Assembly (NCBI RefSeq): GCF_001456115.1
Contig: NZ_CP013264.1
Span: 2,622,501 to 2,686,500, forward strand
Direction: 5' to 3'
DNA: 64,000 nucleotides
Source of the DNA: Sphingobium baderi
Lineage (GTDB): Bacteria > Pseudomonadota > Alphaproteobacteria > Sphingomonadales > Sphingomonadaceae
A program made the position numbers and the translations under genes. The number at the start of each line of letters is the position of its first letter. The stretch's first letter is position 1. The notes under the pieces are model-generated. The model saw nothing but the letters and a program-made list of their open reading frames with translations. It searched no databases and was not told the origin of the DNA. Below are positions 1-8,708 of this stretch, in pieces.

Positions 1-355
1 CCGCGAGATCCGCTGTCTCCACCCGCACGAAATCGGCGAGTTCGAAGCGGCGCTCAAAGCTGCGGTTGGCAATCCCAACATGCACGAACTTGGCGCGGTC
101 GGTCGCCTGCGTTTCCTCCTTGCGGCCGGACACCTGGAGCAAGTTCTGCTGGGCGGTGATCTCCAACTCATCGGAGCGGAAGCCCGCCACGGCCAAGGTC
201 ACGCGATAACGATCTTCCGAAAGGCGTTCGATGTTGAAGGGCGGGTAATTGTCGCCCTGCTGCAACCGGGCATTGTTTTCGATGAGGTCGAAAAGACGAT
301 CGAAGCCGACAGTCGAGCGGCGATAGGGGGTAAGGTCAAAACCACGCATTGTCAT
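1..355 (-). CDS. Hsp20/alpha-crystallin small heat-shock protein (3' end outside window)
   Basis: The 5' 118 codons of a small heat-shock protein of the IbpA type, an ATP-independent holdase that binds unfolding proteins in the cytoplasm. Reading the minus strand from the ATG at 355 gives MTMRGFDLTPYRRSTVGFDR, the usual N-terminal segment, followed by a PPFNIER stretch that opens the alpha-crystallin domain and by the FVHVGIANRSFERRFELAD region. The rest of the domain and the C-terminal I-X-I tail lie left of the window. A GGGAG ribosome-binding site sits 5 nt before the ATG; a second ATG at 349 is also possible. A heat-shock promoter and a ROSE-like leader lie upstream. The family assignment is firm; IbpA versus another Hsp20 paralogue cannot be decided from the fragment. 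Confidence 0.9.
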   Translation of the reverse strand, partial: MTMRGFDLTPYRRSTVGFDRLFDLIENNARLQQGDNYPPFNIERLSEDRYRVTLAVAGFRSDELEITAQQNLLQVSGRKEETQATDRAKFVHVGIANRSFERRFELADFVRVETADLA

Positions 356-438
356 AATCTCCCAAAGAGCAAAATGAACATGCCGGACCCGAAATATGGC
401 ATCCGGCGAACCTGTGTCCGGCCCCTGATGGCGACCGA
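356..438 (-). promoter_or_regulatory. Putative ROSE-like RNA thermometer in the hsp20 leader
   Basis: The leader between the predicted transcription start (about 438) and the hsp20 ATG is roughly 82 nt and rich in inverted repeats, including CCGGA...TCCGG. Its last 20 nt read TTTTGCTCTTTGGGAGATT on the minus strand. CTC can pair with the GAG of the Shine-Dalgarno, leaving a bulged G in a UUGCU motif. That is the hallmark of the final hairpin of ROSE elements, which precede many alphaproteobacterial hsp20 genes and melt on heat shock. Folding was done by eye only. Confidence 0.5.
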
Positions 439-447
439 ACAGGAGCG

Positions 448-475
448 ATATGGTTTGGCGAAACCGGGTTTCAAG
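448..475 (-). promoter_or_regulatory. Sigma32 (RpoH)-type promoter of hsp20
   Basis: On the minus strand CTTGAAA (475-469) is followed after 15 nt by CCATAT (453-448). This agrees well with the RpoH consensus (CTTGAAA, 13-16 nt spacer, CCCATNT). Transcription would begin near 438 and read into hsp20. Confidence 0.7.
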
Positions 476-623
476 GGGAAGGAAAGACAGGAAGTTTTTC
501 CTCGGACGTCGCATATGTCACAGACGATGTGGTATTTTATCGTGCAGCGCCGGAAGTCCGGGCAGACGGGATTCAGGTGGCCATGGCGTCATCATGGCGT
601 AGATCGAGTGGATAGGCTGGCAT

Positions 624-665
624 GTAACAAAAGTGCCCGGATCGCGTTTCCACGATCCGGGCACT
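624..665 (-). terminator. Strong intrinsic terminator with no obvious gene in front of it
   Basis: A perfect 13-bp inverted repeat (632-644 with 653-665, 8-nt loop) is followed on the minus strand by TTTTGTT. It would stop leftward transcription before the hsp20 promoter. The nearest genes to its right (lolC, lolD) run the other way, so it may end an unannotated small RNA or block antisense read-through. Confidence 0.6.
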
Positions 666-948
666 GATGGACGATTTCTCGTCTCCCCCTTGGTCTGCCT
701 CAACCGTTTTCTCAGCCCCCTAAGCTTGAAAACGGGAAGCAGTATCCCTGAACCACGGCCTTGTTTACCTGTGCTTCGATTGCTTTGCTATGGCGGCTGT
801 GCCCTGCTGTCACGGCCTATTTCCCTGCCGCTGTGATTTTACTCCCGTGGCTGTGGCTGTGCTGCAACAATGCCGAGATGCTTGCCGTGGGCCCATAGCC
901 TGCTAGATGGGCGAACGAACCAATTTCCAGGGGGCCGTCCGCGCCGTC
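666..948. other. Intergenic region between the orphan terminator and lolC
   Basis: No convincing protein-coding frame. The stretch must hold the lolC promoter, but I see no clear -35/-10 pair on the plus strand. Around 790-870 it contains several CTGTG/CCGTG-type short repeats of unknown meaning. Any leftward transcript ending at the terminator at 624-665 would start here. I looked for SRP RNA, tmRNA, RNase P RNA and 6S RNA landmarks and did not find them. Confidence 0.4.
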
Positions 949-2199
949 ATGATTCTATCCCGATATGAACGCATGATCGCCAAGCGTTACCTGCTGCCCG
1001 GCAAAGGCGAGGGATTTATCTTCCTTGTCGCTGGAATCAGTCTGGCTGCCGTGATGCTGGGCGTTGCCGCGCTCATCATCGTCATGAGCGTGATGAATGG
1101 TTTTCGTGCGGAACTGTTCGACAAGATCGTCGGGCTGAACGGTCATGCGGTCGTGCAGGGCTATGGCGGGCGATTGCCAGATTGGCAGAGCATATTGAAG
1201 CAGGCGAAGGAAACGCCGGGCGTCACCAGCGCTACGCCGTTGATCGAACAGCCTCTTTTGTCGACCTTTCAGGGCCGGGTAGAGGCGGTGCTGGTGCGCG
1301 GCATGACCGTGCCTGACATCCGCGCCAACACCACCTTGAAGGGCAAGGTGCTGGCCGGGAGCCTCAACGACCTGACGCCGGGAGGCGACAAGGTCGCCAT
1401 CGGATCGCGGCTCGCGGAGAATCTGGGCATCCAGAAGGGCGACAGCATCACCATCATCAATCCGGCGGGCCGCTCCACTCCCTTCGGCACGGTGCCCCGG
1501 CAGGTTTCCTATCAGGTGGCGGCGATATTCGAGGTCGGGGTCTACGATTATGACAAGGCGTTCGTCGTCATGCCGATCGAGGATGCACAGACGCTGCTGC
1601 TGTTGGGCAATGTGGTCGGCATGATCGAGGTGGAGACGGTGAACGCCGACAAGGTGGGTTCTATCCTGGAGCCGTTGGCGGCAAAGGTCGCGGGCCGCGC
1701 CGTCATCACCGACTGGCGGCAGATGAACGCATCCCTGTTCGAGGCGCTGGCGGTGGAACGGGTGGCGATGTTCGTGGTGCTTTCGATCATCGTGCTGGTG
1801 GCGGTGTTCAATATCCTGTCCTCGCTCATCATGCTGGTGCGCGCCAAGACGCGGGATATCGCCATATTGCGGACCATGGGGGCGAGCCGGGGCGGACTGG
1901 TCAAGATATTCATGACCGTAGGCGTCACTATCGGCACGCTGGGCATGGTGGCGGGGATGGTGCTGGGTTTCACCTTCCTGTTCTTCCGGCAGAGCCTTGT
2001 GAACGCGATCCAGTTCGTGACGGGGCAGAATCTGTGGGACCCGTCGATCCGGTTCCTCACGGAATTGCCGTCCAAGCCCGATCCGGTGGAAATCACCATC
2101 ATCTGCCTGATGGCGCTCATCTTCAGCTTCCTCGCGACGCTTTACCCGGCGTTCAAGGCTGCCAATACCGATCCCGTGCAGGTGCTGCGTTATGAATGA
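949..2199 (+). CDS. lolC: Lipoprotein-releasing ABC transporter permease, LolC/LolE family
   Basis: Inner-membrane subunit of the Lol system, which extracts mature lipoproteins from the inner membrane and hands them to LolA for transport to the outer membrane. The N-terminus [20 protein letters not shown] followed by a hydrophobic segment is the family signature. A large periplasmic domain (about residues 50-270) separates the first membrane helix from three C-terminal helices, and the protein ends in the typical [10 protein letters not shown]. The ATG at 949 was preferred over one 42 nt upstream because it matches the family N-terminus, although the nearest GGGGG lies 14 nt away. lolD overlaps the 3' end by 8 nt. 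Only one permease gene is present beside lolD, so it may act as a homodimer (LolF-like). Confidence 0.93.
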   Translation: MILSRYERMIAKRYLLPGKGEGFIFLVAGISLAAVMLGVAALIIVMSVMNGFRAELFDKIVGLNGHAVVQGYGGRLPDWQSILKQAKETPGVTSATPLIEQPLLSTFQGRVEAVLVRGMTVPDIRANTTLKGKVLAGSLNDLTPGGDKVAIGSRLAENLGIQKGDSITIINPAGRSTPFGTVPRQVSYQVAAIFEVGVYDYDKAFVVMPIEDAQTLLLLGNVVGMIEVETVNADKVGSILEPLAAKVAGRAVITDWRQMNASLFEALAVERVAMFVVLSIIVLVAVFNILSSLIMLVRAKTRDIAILRTMGASRGGLVKIFMTVGVTIGTLGMVAGMVLGFTFLFFRQSLVNAIQFVTGQNLWDPSIRFLTELPSKPDPVEITIICLMALIFSFLATLYPAFKAANTDPVQVLRYE

Positions 2200-2887
2200 T
2201 GTTCTGAAGGTCACCGGGCTGACGCGCAGCTTCACGCAGGGCGGCGTCACCATCGAGGTGCTGCGCGGCGTCGACCTGAACGTGGGGCCGGGGGAGATCG
2301 TGGCGCTGTTGGGGCCGTCGGGATCAGGCAAGTCCACCATGTTGCAGGCAGTAGGGCTGCTGGAAGGCGGGTTCGACGGGTCCATTCGCATCGGCGGCGA
2401 GGAAGCGGCGAAGCTGGACAATGACGGGCGGACGCGGCTGCGGCGCGATGCGCTGGGCTTTGTCTATCAGTTCCATCATCTTCTGCCGGACTTCAACGCG
2501 GTGGAGAATGTCATCCTGCCGCAGGTGATCCGAGACGTGGAAATGAGCGTGGCGCGCGCGAGGGCCGAATCGCTGCTAACGTCACTGGGGCTGGGGCATC
2601 GGCTGGAGCATCGGCCGAGCCAGCTATCGGGTGGAGAGCAACAGCGCGTAGCGGTGGCGCGTGCGCTGGCGAACCAGCCCGCGCTGGTGTTGGCGGACGA
2701 ACCTACCGGTAATCTGGACGAGCGGACGGCCGATGTGGTGCTGGCCGAGTTTCTGCGGTTGGTGCGGGGGGAAGGCTCGGCTGCCCTTGTTGCCACGCAT
2801 AATGAGCGACTGGCGCAGAAGATGGACCGGGTGGTGCGGCTGCATGAAGGGCGGCTGGAGGAAGATGCGGGAGAGGCAGCGGCCTGA
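2192..2887 (+). CDS. lolD: Lipoprotein-releasing ABC transporter ATP-binding protein LolD
   Basis: Cytoplasmic ATPase that powers lipoprotein release by the LolC/E-type permease encoded immediately upstream. Walker [10 protein letters not shown] is at residues 41-49, the Q-loop reads [10 protein letters not shown], the ABC signature is [15 protein letters not shown], and Walker B runs into the D-loop as [12 protein letters not shown]. The switch histidine is in VATHNE. At 231 residues it is full length for LolD. The start codon lies inside the last codons of lolC, so the two are translationally coupled and should be made in fixed proportion. Confidence 0.95.
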   Translation: MNDVLKVTGLTRSFTQGGVTIEVLRGVDLNVGPGEIVALLGPSGSGKSTMLQAVGLLEGGFDGSIRIGGEEAAKLDNDGRTRLRRDALGFVYQFHHLLPDFNAVENVILPQVIRDVEMSVARARAESLLTSLGLGHRLEHRPSQLSGGEQQRVAVARALANQPALVLADEPTGNLDERTADVVLAEFLRLVRGEGSAALVATHNERLAQKMDRVVRLHEGRLEEDAGEAAA

Positions 2888-2936
2888 TCAGGCTGTCATT
2901 TCCGGCTGTTTCCGGCCAATGGCGGACAACCCACAT

Positions 2937-2969
2937 CCGTTTGGGCTGAGCCTGTCGAAGGGCGAACGG
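2937..2969. repeat. Sphingomonad-type intergenic repeat, copy 1
   Basis: Contains GGGCTGAGCCTGTCGAAGGG bounded by CCGTT and AACGG, an imperfect palindrome. A second copy in inverted orientation lies at 25804-25830. These REP-like sequences are common between sphingomonad genes. This copy sits between the convergent lolD and the Yip1-family gene and could fold at transcript ends. Confidence 0.7.
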
Positions 2970-3028
2970 AGATGGGAATAGCGGACAGTCCGCTCCCCAC
3001 CCAAACCCGCCATTCAACCTCACGCCAT

Positions 3029-4198
3029 TCACTTCGCCAGCGCGGCGAGGCGGTCGAGGCCGATGGCGTTCACGGCGGCTTTCAGTTCGTCGATGTTGGC
3101 GACGGTGCCATTGGCCTCCACCATGAAACGATTGGCGAGCGTAGTGCCATATTTGCCGTGACGGCTTTCGCTGTCCCATTCCTCCGTCACGATGCGGCCA
3201 TCGACGGTTTCCGTCTTTTCATAGCCGGTCGCGGTCTGTCTATTTGACTGGACGTTGAGCGCCGCACCGAGGCCCGCAAACGCCCCCGCGACGGCGATGT
3301 CGGTGACTTCCAGGCTGATGTCGTCATCGCCCGCGGCATAGCGCGCACTGGCGCGAGCGCCTGCCGACATGCCGCTGCTTTCGACCTCCGTGCGGGTGAA
3401 GCGGCCGATCTTTTCAGGGAGCATCGCTTGCAACGCGGCGGGGGCGACGGCGGCGGACGTGCCGTTCTGAGCGGCGTCCTCCATCCGCTTCGCGGCGGAT
3501 TCCATTTGCTTGCTGGCGGCGTCGAGCTTGCCGAGATCGACCTTGCCCACGCCGGGGACGGTCATTTCGCCGCTGACCGTGGACGGACCATAGCCGCCGC
3601 CGAACATCGTGCCGAAGGGACGCGCCAGCGCACCCGCGACGATGAAGAGTATCGCGGCGGCGACGATGGTGACGATGGTGTAGACCAGCGCCTTGTCCTC
3701 CGGCGCTTTCATCAGGCGCGGCAGGCCGAGATAGAGGAGATAGAGGCTGTAGAGACCAAGGATGCCGAGGATCGAGAGCGAAGGCACCAGCGAGAAAATG
3801 CCCGCGAGCCAGCCCGCCGTGCCGGAATAGGCGGCGACCTTGAACGCCTTCACTTTGTCCTTCTGGCCGCCGAACTGGGGTGCGAGGAAATCGATGATGA
3901 GGGCAAGGACGAAGAGGCCGATCAGCGCGAAGACATAATGGGCGATCGCCATGCTGATCGCGCCGACGAGCGAAGGGCGGAACGTGATGCCAAGCGCGCC
4001 ATAGCCGAATATCTGGCCGCCGATCAGCGCGGCGAGCGGCGGGATGGCCGCGAGGATTAGCACATAGCCGGTGAAGATGCCGCCGATGGTTGCCGGTTCG
4101 GCGTCGATGACGGCCCATTCTTCCTTGGGCTTGAGGATGATCGCTTTTGCCCTGACGACGATGCTGGGCGGGGTGGAAACCGGGTTCACGTCCGTCAT
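3029..4198 (-). CDS. Yip1-family membrane protein with long C-terminal domain
   Basis: An inner-membrane protein whose first ~190 residues match the Yip1 family: a soluble N-terminus, the conserved ILKPKEEWAVI segment, then five hydrophobic helices. The remaining ~195 residues are soluble, beginning after a glycine-rich stretch (TMFGGGYG) with a helical KQMESAAKRMEDAAQ segment and then a compact domain with GYEKTETVDGR. No catalytic motif is visible and the function of this family in bacteria is unknown. A GGGAGAG ribosome-binding site precedes the ATG. It is divergent from dnaE with a 133-bp shared upstream region. The C-terminal domain is not one I recognise. Confidence 0.75.
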   Translation of the reverse strand: MTDVNPVSTPPSIVVRAKAIILKPKEEWAVIDAEPATIGGIFTGYVLILAAIPPLAALIGGQIFGYGALGITFRPSLVGAISMAIAHYVFALIGLFVLALIIDFLAPQFGGQKDKVKAFKVAAYSGTAGWLAGIFSLVPSLSILGILGLYSLYLLYLGLPRLMKAPEDKALVYTIVTIVAAAILFIVAGALARPFGTMFGGGYGPSTVSGEMTVPGVGKVDLGKLDAASKQMESAAKRMEDAAQNGTSAAVAPAALQAMLPEKIGRFTRTEVESSGMSAGARASARYAAGDDDISLEVTDIAVAGAFAGLGAALNVQSNRQTATGYEKTETVDGRIVTEEWDSESRHGKYGTTLANRFMVEANGTVANIDELKAAVNAIGLDRLAALAK

Positions 4199-4331
4199 GT
4201 GGCACTCTCCCTGTTCGTTACGGGGATAGGATCAATTTCGGATGCATAACGCAAGCGCTATCTGCCTTAATTATCCCCAGCTTTCGATGATGAGGGCTGG
4301 CATCGAATCGGGGAGGGTGCATAATGCCGCC

Positions 4332-7300
4332 ATGCCTCACGCCGGTTTCGTTCCCCTTCGCATATTGTCGTCCTTCACCATGCTGGAAGGAGCGATCGAT
4401 CCCAAGAAGATCGCCAAACAGGCCAAGGCGCTGGGCTTTCCGGCGGCGGCGATCACGGACCGGAACGGGCTTTACGGTTCCATGGCTTTCTCCGACGCCT
4501 GCAAGAGCGAAGGGGTGCAGCCGATTATCGGCGCGATGCTGGGGATATTGCGGCCGGGACGCCCGCTCAATGCTCCGCCCGTGCACGATTGGCTGACGCT
4601 CTACGCGCAGGACGCGGCGGGTTATGACAATCTCTGCGCGCTAGTGTCCATGGCGCATCTCGACCGTCCGGTCGAGGAAGTGCCGCATGTCACGCTGGAG
4701 GCGATGGAGGGGCGGACCGATGGCCTGATTGCTTTGACGGCGGGAGGTGAAGGCGCCATCGCGCGGCTGTTCGCAGAGGACCAGCCGGACGCTGCGCGGG
4801 CCTATGTCGAGCGACTGGAGGTCTTGTTTCCCGACCGGCTTTATGTCGAAATTTGCCGGCGGCTTGATCCCGTCGAGGGGAAGGCGGAGCCCGACCTGCT
4901 CGACATGGCCTATGCGCGTAACCTGCCGTTGGTCGCGACCAATCCGACCTGTTTTGCCGAACCGCATTTCCATGAAGCGCATGATGTGATGCTGTGCATC
5001 GCCGACAGCGCTTATGTGGAGACGCCGGACCGCCGCACCAGTTCTCCCGATGCTTGGATGAAACCGGCGGCGGAGATGAAAAGGCTGTTCGAGGATTTGC
5101 CCGAAGCGCTGTCGAACACGCTGGTCGTGGCGCAGCGTTGCGCGGTGGCCGCGCCCAAGCGCAAGCCGATCCTCCCCAGCCTCGCGGGTGATATCGAAGG
5201 CGAGGCGCAGATGCTGCGCGAACAGGCCGTGGCCGGACTAGAAGCGCGGCTGGAAAAACTGGGCATCAGTGATGAAGACGCACGGCGACCTTATTTCGAG
5301 CGGCTGAAGTTCGAGACGGATATTATCGTCCAGATGGGCTTTCCCGGTTACTTCCTGATTGTTGCCGATTTCATCAAATGGGCGAAATCGCATGATATTC
5401 CGGTGGGGCCGGGACGTGGTTCGGGCGCGGGTTCCGTGGTGGCGTGGGCGCTGACGATCACGGACCTTGACCCGTTGCAACTGGGGCTGCTGTTCGAACG
5501 ATTCCTGAACCCGGAACGCGTGTCGATGCCGGACTTCGACATCGACTTCTGCGAAACGCGGCGGGGCGAGGTGATCCGCTACGTTCAGAATAAATATGGC
5601 GCGGACCATGTGGCGCAGATCATCACCTTCGGAAAGCTGAAGGCGCGCGCGGTGCTGAAGGATACGGGACGCGTGCTGCAGATGAGCTATGGGCAGGTCG
5701 ACCGGCTCGCCAAGCTGGTGCCCAACCATCCGACTGACCCATGGACGCTGGAGCGATCCCTGAACGGCGTGTCCGAGTTCCGGGCGGAATATGACAATGA
5801 CGGGCAGGTTCGGCGGCTGATCGACTATGCGATGAAGCTGGAAGGCTTCCCGCGCCATAGCTCCACCCATGCGGCGGGCGTGGTGATTGGGGACAGGCCC
5901 CTGAGTCAGTTGGTGCCGCTCTATCGCGATCCGCGATCCGATATGCCGGTGACGCAGTTCGACATGAAATATGTCGAAGGCGCGGGGCTGGTGAAGTTCG
6001 ACTTCCTCGGCCTTAAGACGCTGTCGGTGTTGCAGAAAGCGGTGCAGTTGCTGGCGGGGCGAGGCGTCGAGGTCGATCTCGACAGCCTGAGCTGGGACGA
6101 TCCGGCGGTCTACGACCTGCTCCAGCGCGGCGATACGGTGGGCGTGTTCCAGTTGGAATCGGAGGGGATGCGGAAAACCCTTGCCGCCGTCCGTCCAACC
6201 AATTTCGGCGACATCATCGCGCTGGTGTCGCTTTACCGCCCCGGCCCGATGGACAATATCCCGATGTTCGGCCGTCGCAAGAACGGGCAGGAGGAGATTG
6301 AATATCCTCATATTCTCCTGAAACCGATCCTCGAAGAAACATATGGCATCTTCGTCTATCAGGAACAGGTGATGCAGGCCGCGCAGATATTGGCGGGCTA
6401 TTCGCTGGGCGACGCCGACCTGCTGCGCCGCGCCATGGGCAAGAAGATCAAGGCGGAGATGGACGCGCAGCGCGCCCGCTTCGTGGAGGGCTGCGCCAGG
6501 AGCGACATCAAGCCGGCCAAGGCCAATGAGTTGTTCGACTTGATCGACAAGTTCGCGGGTTATGGCTTCAACAAGAGCCATGCGGCGGCTTATGCCTTGC
6601 TCGCCTATCAAACCGCGTGGCTCAAGGCGCACTATCCGGCGGAGTTCTATGCCGGGTCGATGGCGTTCGATATCCACCTGACCGACAAGCTCACTGTGTT
6701 CGTGGACGATATGCGGCGCATGGGGCTGACCTGCCTGGCGCCGGATATCAATCGGAGCGGGGCGGATTTCTCGGTCGAGGCGGTGGAATATGAAGGCGAC
6801 GATCCGCGTCTGGGCTTTGCGGTACGCTATGCGCTGGGCGGCCTCAAAGGCGTGGGTGAAAAGGCGATGGAGCAACTCGTCGAGGAACGGGAAGCGCGAG
6901 GGGCGTTCAAGAGCCTCGATGATTTCGCTGATCGGATCGAACCACGGCTGCTTAACCGGCGGCAATTGGAAAGCCTCGCTGCGGCGGGCGCTTTCGATCA
7001 TATTCATGCGGACCGCGCAGGGGTTCATGCGGCGGCCGAGACGATCCTGACCGTTGCCGCGAGTAACGCGGAGGCTCGGGCGAGCGGGCAGGGCGGGCTG
7101 TTCGGCGGAGAAGAAACGCCCCATGCCGATGTCCACATTCCGCCGCATCAGACCTGGTCAACGGCGGATCGCATGGCGCAGGAGAAGGAAGCGTTCGGCT
7201 TTTATTTTTCGGCGCATCCGGTGGATCGTTATCGGCATCTGGCCGATGCGCGCGGGGCCAAGAGCTATGGGACGATCTGTTCGGAACCGGTAGCCGAAGG

Positions 7301-7871
7301 TGGGCGCGTCAATGGCGTGATGGCCGCGATGGTCGAGGATGTGCGCTGGCGCGAGACGAAGCGCGGGGCGCGCTATGCCGCCGCGACCTTTTCAGACAAT
7401 AGCGGGCAGTTTCAGGCGAGTTGCTTCGATGAGGATGCGTGCAAGGCCATTGAGGAAATGGCGCGTGAGGGCGATTGCGCGCTGTTGATGGTGGAACTGG
7501 ACCGTTTGCCGGGAGAGGAAACGCCGCGCGTCACTGTCCGGGGCGTGGAGCCTTTCCGGCAGCTTGCCAATGCATCGCGCATGGAATTGACGGTAGATGC
7601 GAGCGATCCGACATCGGTGGCGGCGCTGGCGCAACTATTGTCGCGGGCGCGAGGTGGACGGAGCGAAGTGTTCCTGCGCGCGCCGGTGCAGGATGGGAAA
7701 GCTGCGCGGATTTTCCTGGGGGATGACTATACCATCGGGGCGGATCAGGTGGATGCGATTGCGCTGATTCCCGGGCTTGCGATTCATACGTTCGAACGGA
7801 TGGAGCCGAAGGCGGATGGCTATAGAGCGCGCAACCGGCGGGCTGGTTTGCGGCTGGTGGCCGGCGGATAG
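4332..7871 (+). CDS. dnaE: DNA polymerase III alpha subunit
   Basis: Catalytic subunit of the replicative DNA polymerase. The order is an N-terminal PHP domain (about 1-270), the polymerase core with PDFDIDF, fingers, beta-binding region, helix-hairpin-helix and a C-terminal OB domain. With the start placed at 4332 the catalytic aspartates fall at residues 401 and 403, the same numbers as in E. coli DnaE, and the third (KFDFLGLKTL) at 557; this supports the start over ATGs at 4242, 4287 and 4290. GGGAGGG lies 14 nt upstream. The length (1179 residues) and the presence of the C-terminal domains argue for replicative DnaE1, not ImuC/DnaE2. Oddity: the first PHP motif, usually HLRVHS, reads PLRILS, so two metal-ligand histidines are missing. 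Confidence 0.96.
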   Translation: MPHAGFVPLRILSSFTMLEGAIDPKKIAKQAKALGFPAAAITDRNGLYGSMAFSDACKSEGVQPIIGAMLGILRPGRPLNAPPVHDWLTLYAQDAAGYDNLCALVSMAHLDRPVEEVPHVTLEAMEGRTDGLIALTAGGEGAIARLFAEDQPDAARAYVERLEVLFPDRLYVEICRRLDPVEGKAEPDLLDMAYARNLPLVATNPTCFAEPHFHEAHDVMLCIADSAYVETPDRRTSSPDAWMKPAAEMKRLFEDLPEALSNTLVVAQRCAVAAPKRKPILPSLAGDIEGEAQMLREQAVAGLEARLEKLGISDEDARRPYFERLKFETDIIVQMGFPGYFLIVADFIKWAKSHDIPVGPGRGSGAGSVVAWALTITDLDPLQLGLLFERFLNPERVSMPDFDIDFCETRRGEVIRYVQNKYGADHVAQIITFGKLKARAVLKDTGRVLQMSYGQVDRLAKLVPNHPTDPWTLERSLNGVSEFRAEYDNDGQVRRLIDYAMKLEGFPRHSSTHAAGVVIGDRPLSQLVPLYRDPRSDMPVTQFDMKYVEGAGLVKFDFLGLKTLSVLQKAVQLLAGRGVEVDLDSLSWDDPAVYDLLQRGDTVGVFQLESEGMRKTLAAVRPTNFGDIIALVSLYRPGPMDNIPMFGRRKNGQEEIEYPHILLKPILEETYGIFVYQEQVMQAAQILAGYSLGDADLLRRAMGKKIKAEMDAQRARFVEGCARSDIKPAKANELFDLIDKFAGYGFNKSHAAAYALLAYQTAWLKAHYPAEFYAGSMAFDIHLTDKLTVFVDDMRRMGLTCLAPDINRSGADFSVEAVEYEGDDPRLGFAVRYALGGLKGVGEKAMEQLVEEREARGAFKSLDDFADRIEPRLLNRRQLESLAAAGAFDHIHADRAGVHAAAETILTVAASNAEARASGQGGLFGGEETPHADVHIPPHQTWSTADRMAQEKEAFGFYFSAHPVDRYRHLADARGAKSYGTICSEPVAEGGRVNGVMAAMVEDVRWRETKRGARYAAATFSDNSGQFQASCFDEDACKAIEEMAREGDCALLMVELDRLPGEETPRVTVRGVEPFRQLANASRMELTVDASDPTSVAALAQLLSRARGGRSEVFLRAPVQDGKAARIFLGDDYTIGADQVDAIALIPGLAIHTFERMEPKADGYRARNRRAGLRLVAGG

Positions 7872-7939
7872 GATGCGGGTGTTCGGCAAGCGCGTGACGA
7901 TTGCCGATTGAGGATGAGCGTACGCTCCCTGCCTGTGCC

Positions 7940-7967
7940 GGGAAAAGAGGCCGATGCCCCTTTTCCC
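7940..7967. terminator. Hairpin between convergent dnaE and flavin reductase
   Basis: GGGAAAAG (7940-7947) pairs with CTTTTCCC (7960-7967), with a further GGC/GCC inside the loop. There is no clear U-tract on either strand, so it may be a weak bidirectional terminator or a transcript-end stabiliser. Confidence 0.4.
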
Positions 7968-8004
7968 CTATGGATTGAAACGAGCCAACACAGGCGATGG
8001 AGAG

Positions 8005-8496
8005 TCAGTCTTTCAGCCGCGCTGCCGAGGCGAAGGTTCCATCCACCCAGACCAGCGGATCGATTTCCGGATGGTTCACGATGCCGGTGACTTCGCCGGT
8101 GTAAAGAATGTGGGTCGATACCTCGAAAGCGCCGGACTTACGACACATCATGCTGGCGACGGCGTCGCCCAGAACTGGCGGACCGTCAGGGTTAAACTGC
8201 CAATCGCCGGTTTCGAAACGCTCGCGCCCCTTCTTCTGGCCGCTGAAGATGCCTACCAGCCCCTGATGCCGGGCGGCCAGCAGGTTGACGCAGAATTCTT
8301 CCTCGTCCGCCAGGATCGGCGCGATGCTGGCATTGCGGTTGACCGCGACGATCAGGGTCGGGGGATCGGCGGTCACGGACATGACAGCCGTTGCCGCCAT
8401 GCCGGTGCATTCTTCGCCCTTGCCAGCGGTGACAATGGCGATGGTGGTGGCAAGGCGACGCATCGCCTGTTTGAAATCATCCGTAAGATTGGTCAT
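8005..8496 (-). CDS. Flavin reductase family protein (HpaC/FMN-binding split-barrel)
   Basis: A 163-residue protein of the flavin reductase-like domain family, which uses NAD(P)H to reduce free FMN or FAD for partner monooxygenases. Family features are FKQAMRRLATTIAIVTA at the N-terminus, GMAATAVMSVTADPPTLIV (flavin-binding strand), NRNASIAPIL, and the EFCVNLLAARHQGL motif. No partner oxygenase is encoded next to it, so the physiological electron acceptor cannot be named. A 212-bp gap separates it from the radical SAM gene upstream on the same strand, in which I see no other gene. Confidence 0.82.
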   Translation of the reverse strand: MTNLTDDFKQAMRRLATTIAIVTAGKGEECTGMAATAVMSVTADPPTLIVAVNRNASIAPILADEEEFCVNLLAARHQGLVGIFSGQKKGRERFETGDWQFNPDGPPVLGDAVASMMCRKSGAFEVSTHILYTGEVTGIVNHPEIDPLVWVDGTFASAARLKD

Positions 8497-8708
8497 CGAT
8501 GCCTTTCCTCAGTCAAGCCAGTCGCGATGTTCGCAAGATTCCGCATTCTTCAAATATGTTCCGAGAGTCTGCATCGCTCATACCAGCGGGTCGATCCGCA
8601 TAAAGCGGGGCATGTGTGATCGGTTCGGACGACTCCCCCTTGAACACCCAATATCGAGCGCCCGGCCGATGTGGAAGGGTGTTGGTGGATGCAAGCATGG
8701 GAATTTTC

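Noticed and set aside
80..667. Plus-strand frame over the hsp20 region
   Set aside because: The minus strand encodes a convincing Hsp20 N-terminus with promoter and ribosome-binding site; the plus frame has none.
720..780. GGGAAGCAG and TGTTTACC motifs reminiscent of SRP RNA
   Set aside because: They occur in the wrong order and without the flanking helices of an SRP RNA.
955..2421. Long minus-strand open frame of 488 codons opposite lolC-lolD
   Set aside because: Histidine- and arginine-rich translation without conserved motifs; it mirrors two clear Lol genes and is typical of high-GC antisense frames.
5238..7148. 636-codon antisense frame inside dnaE
   Set aside because: Composition is that of a complementary-strand shadow, with no ribosome-binding site or family motif, while dnaE is certain.
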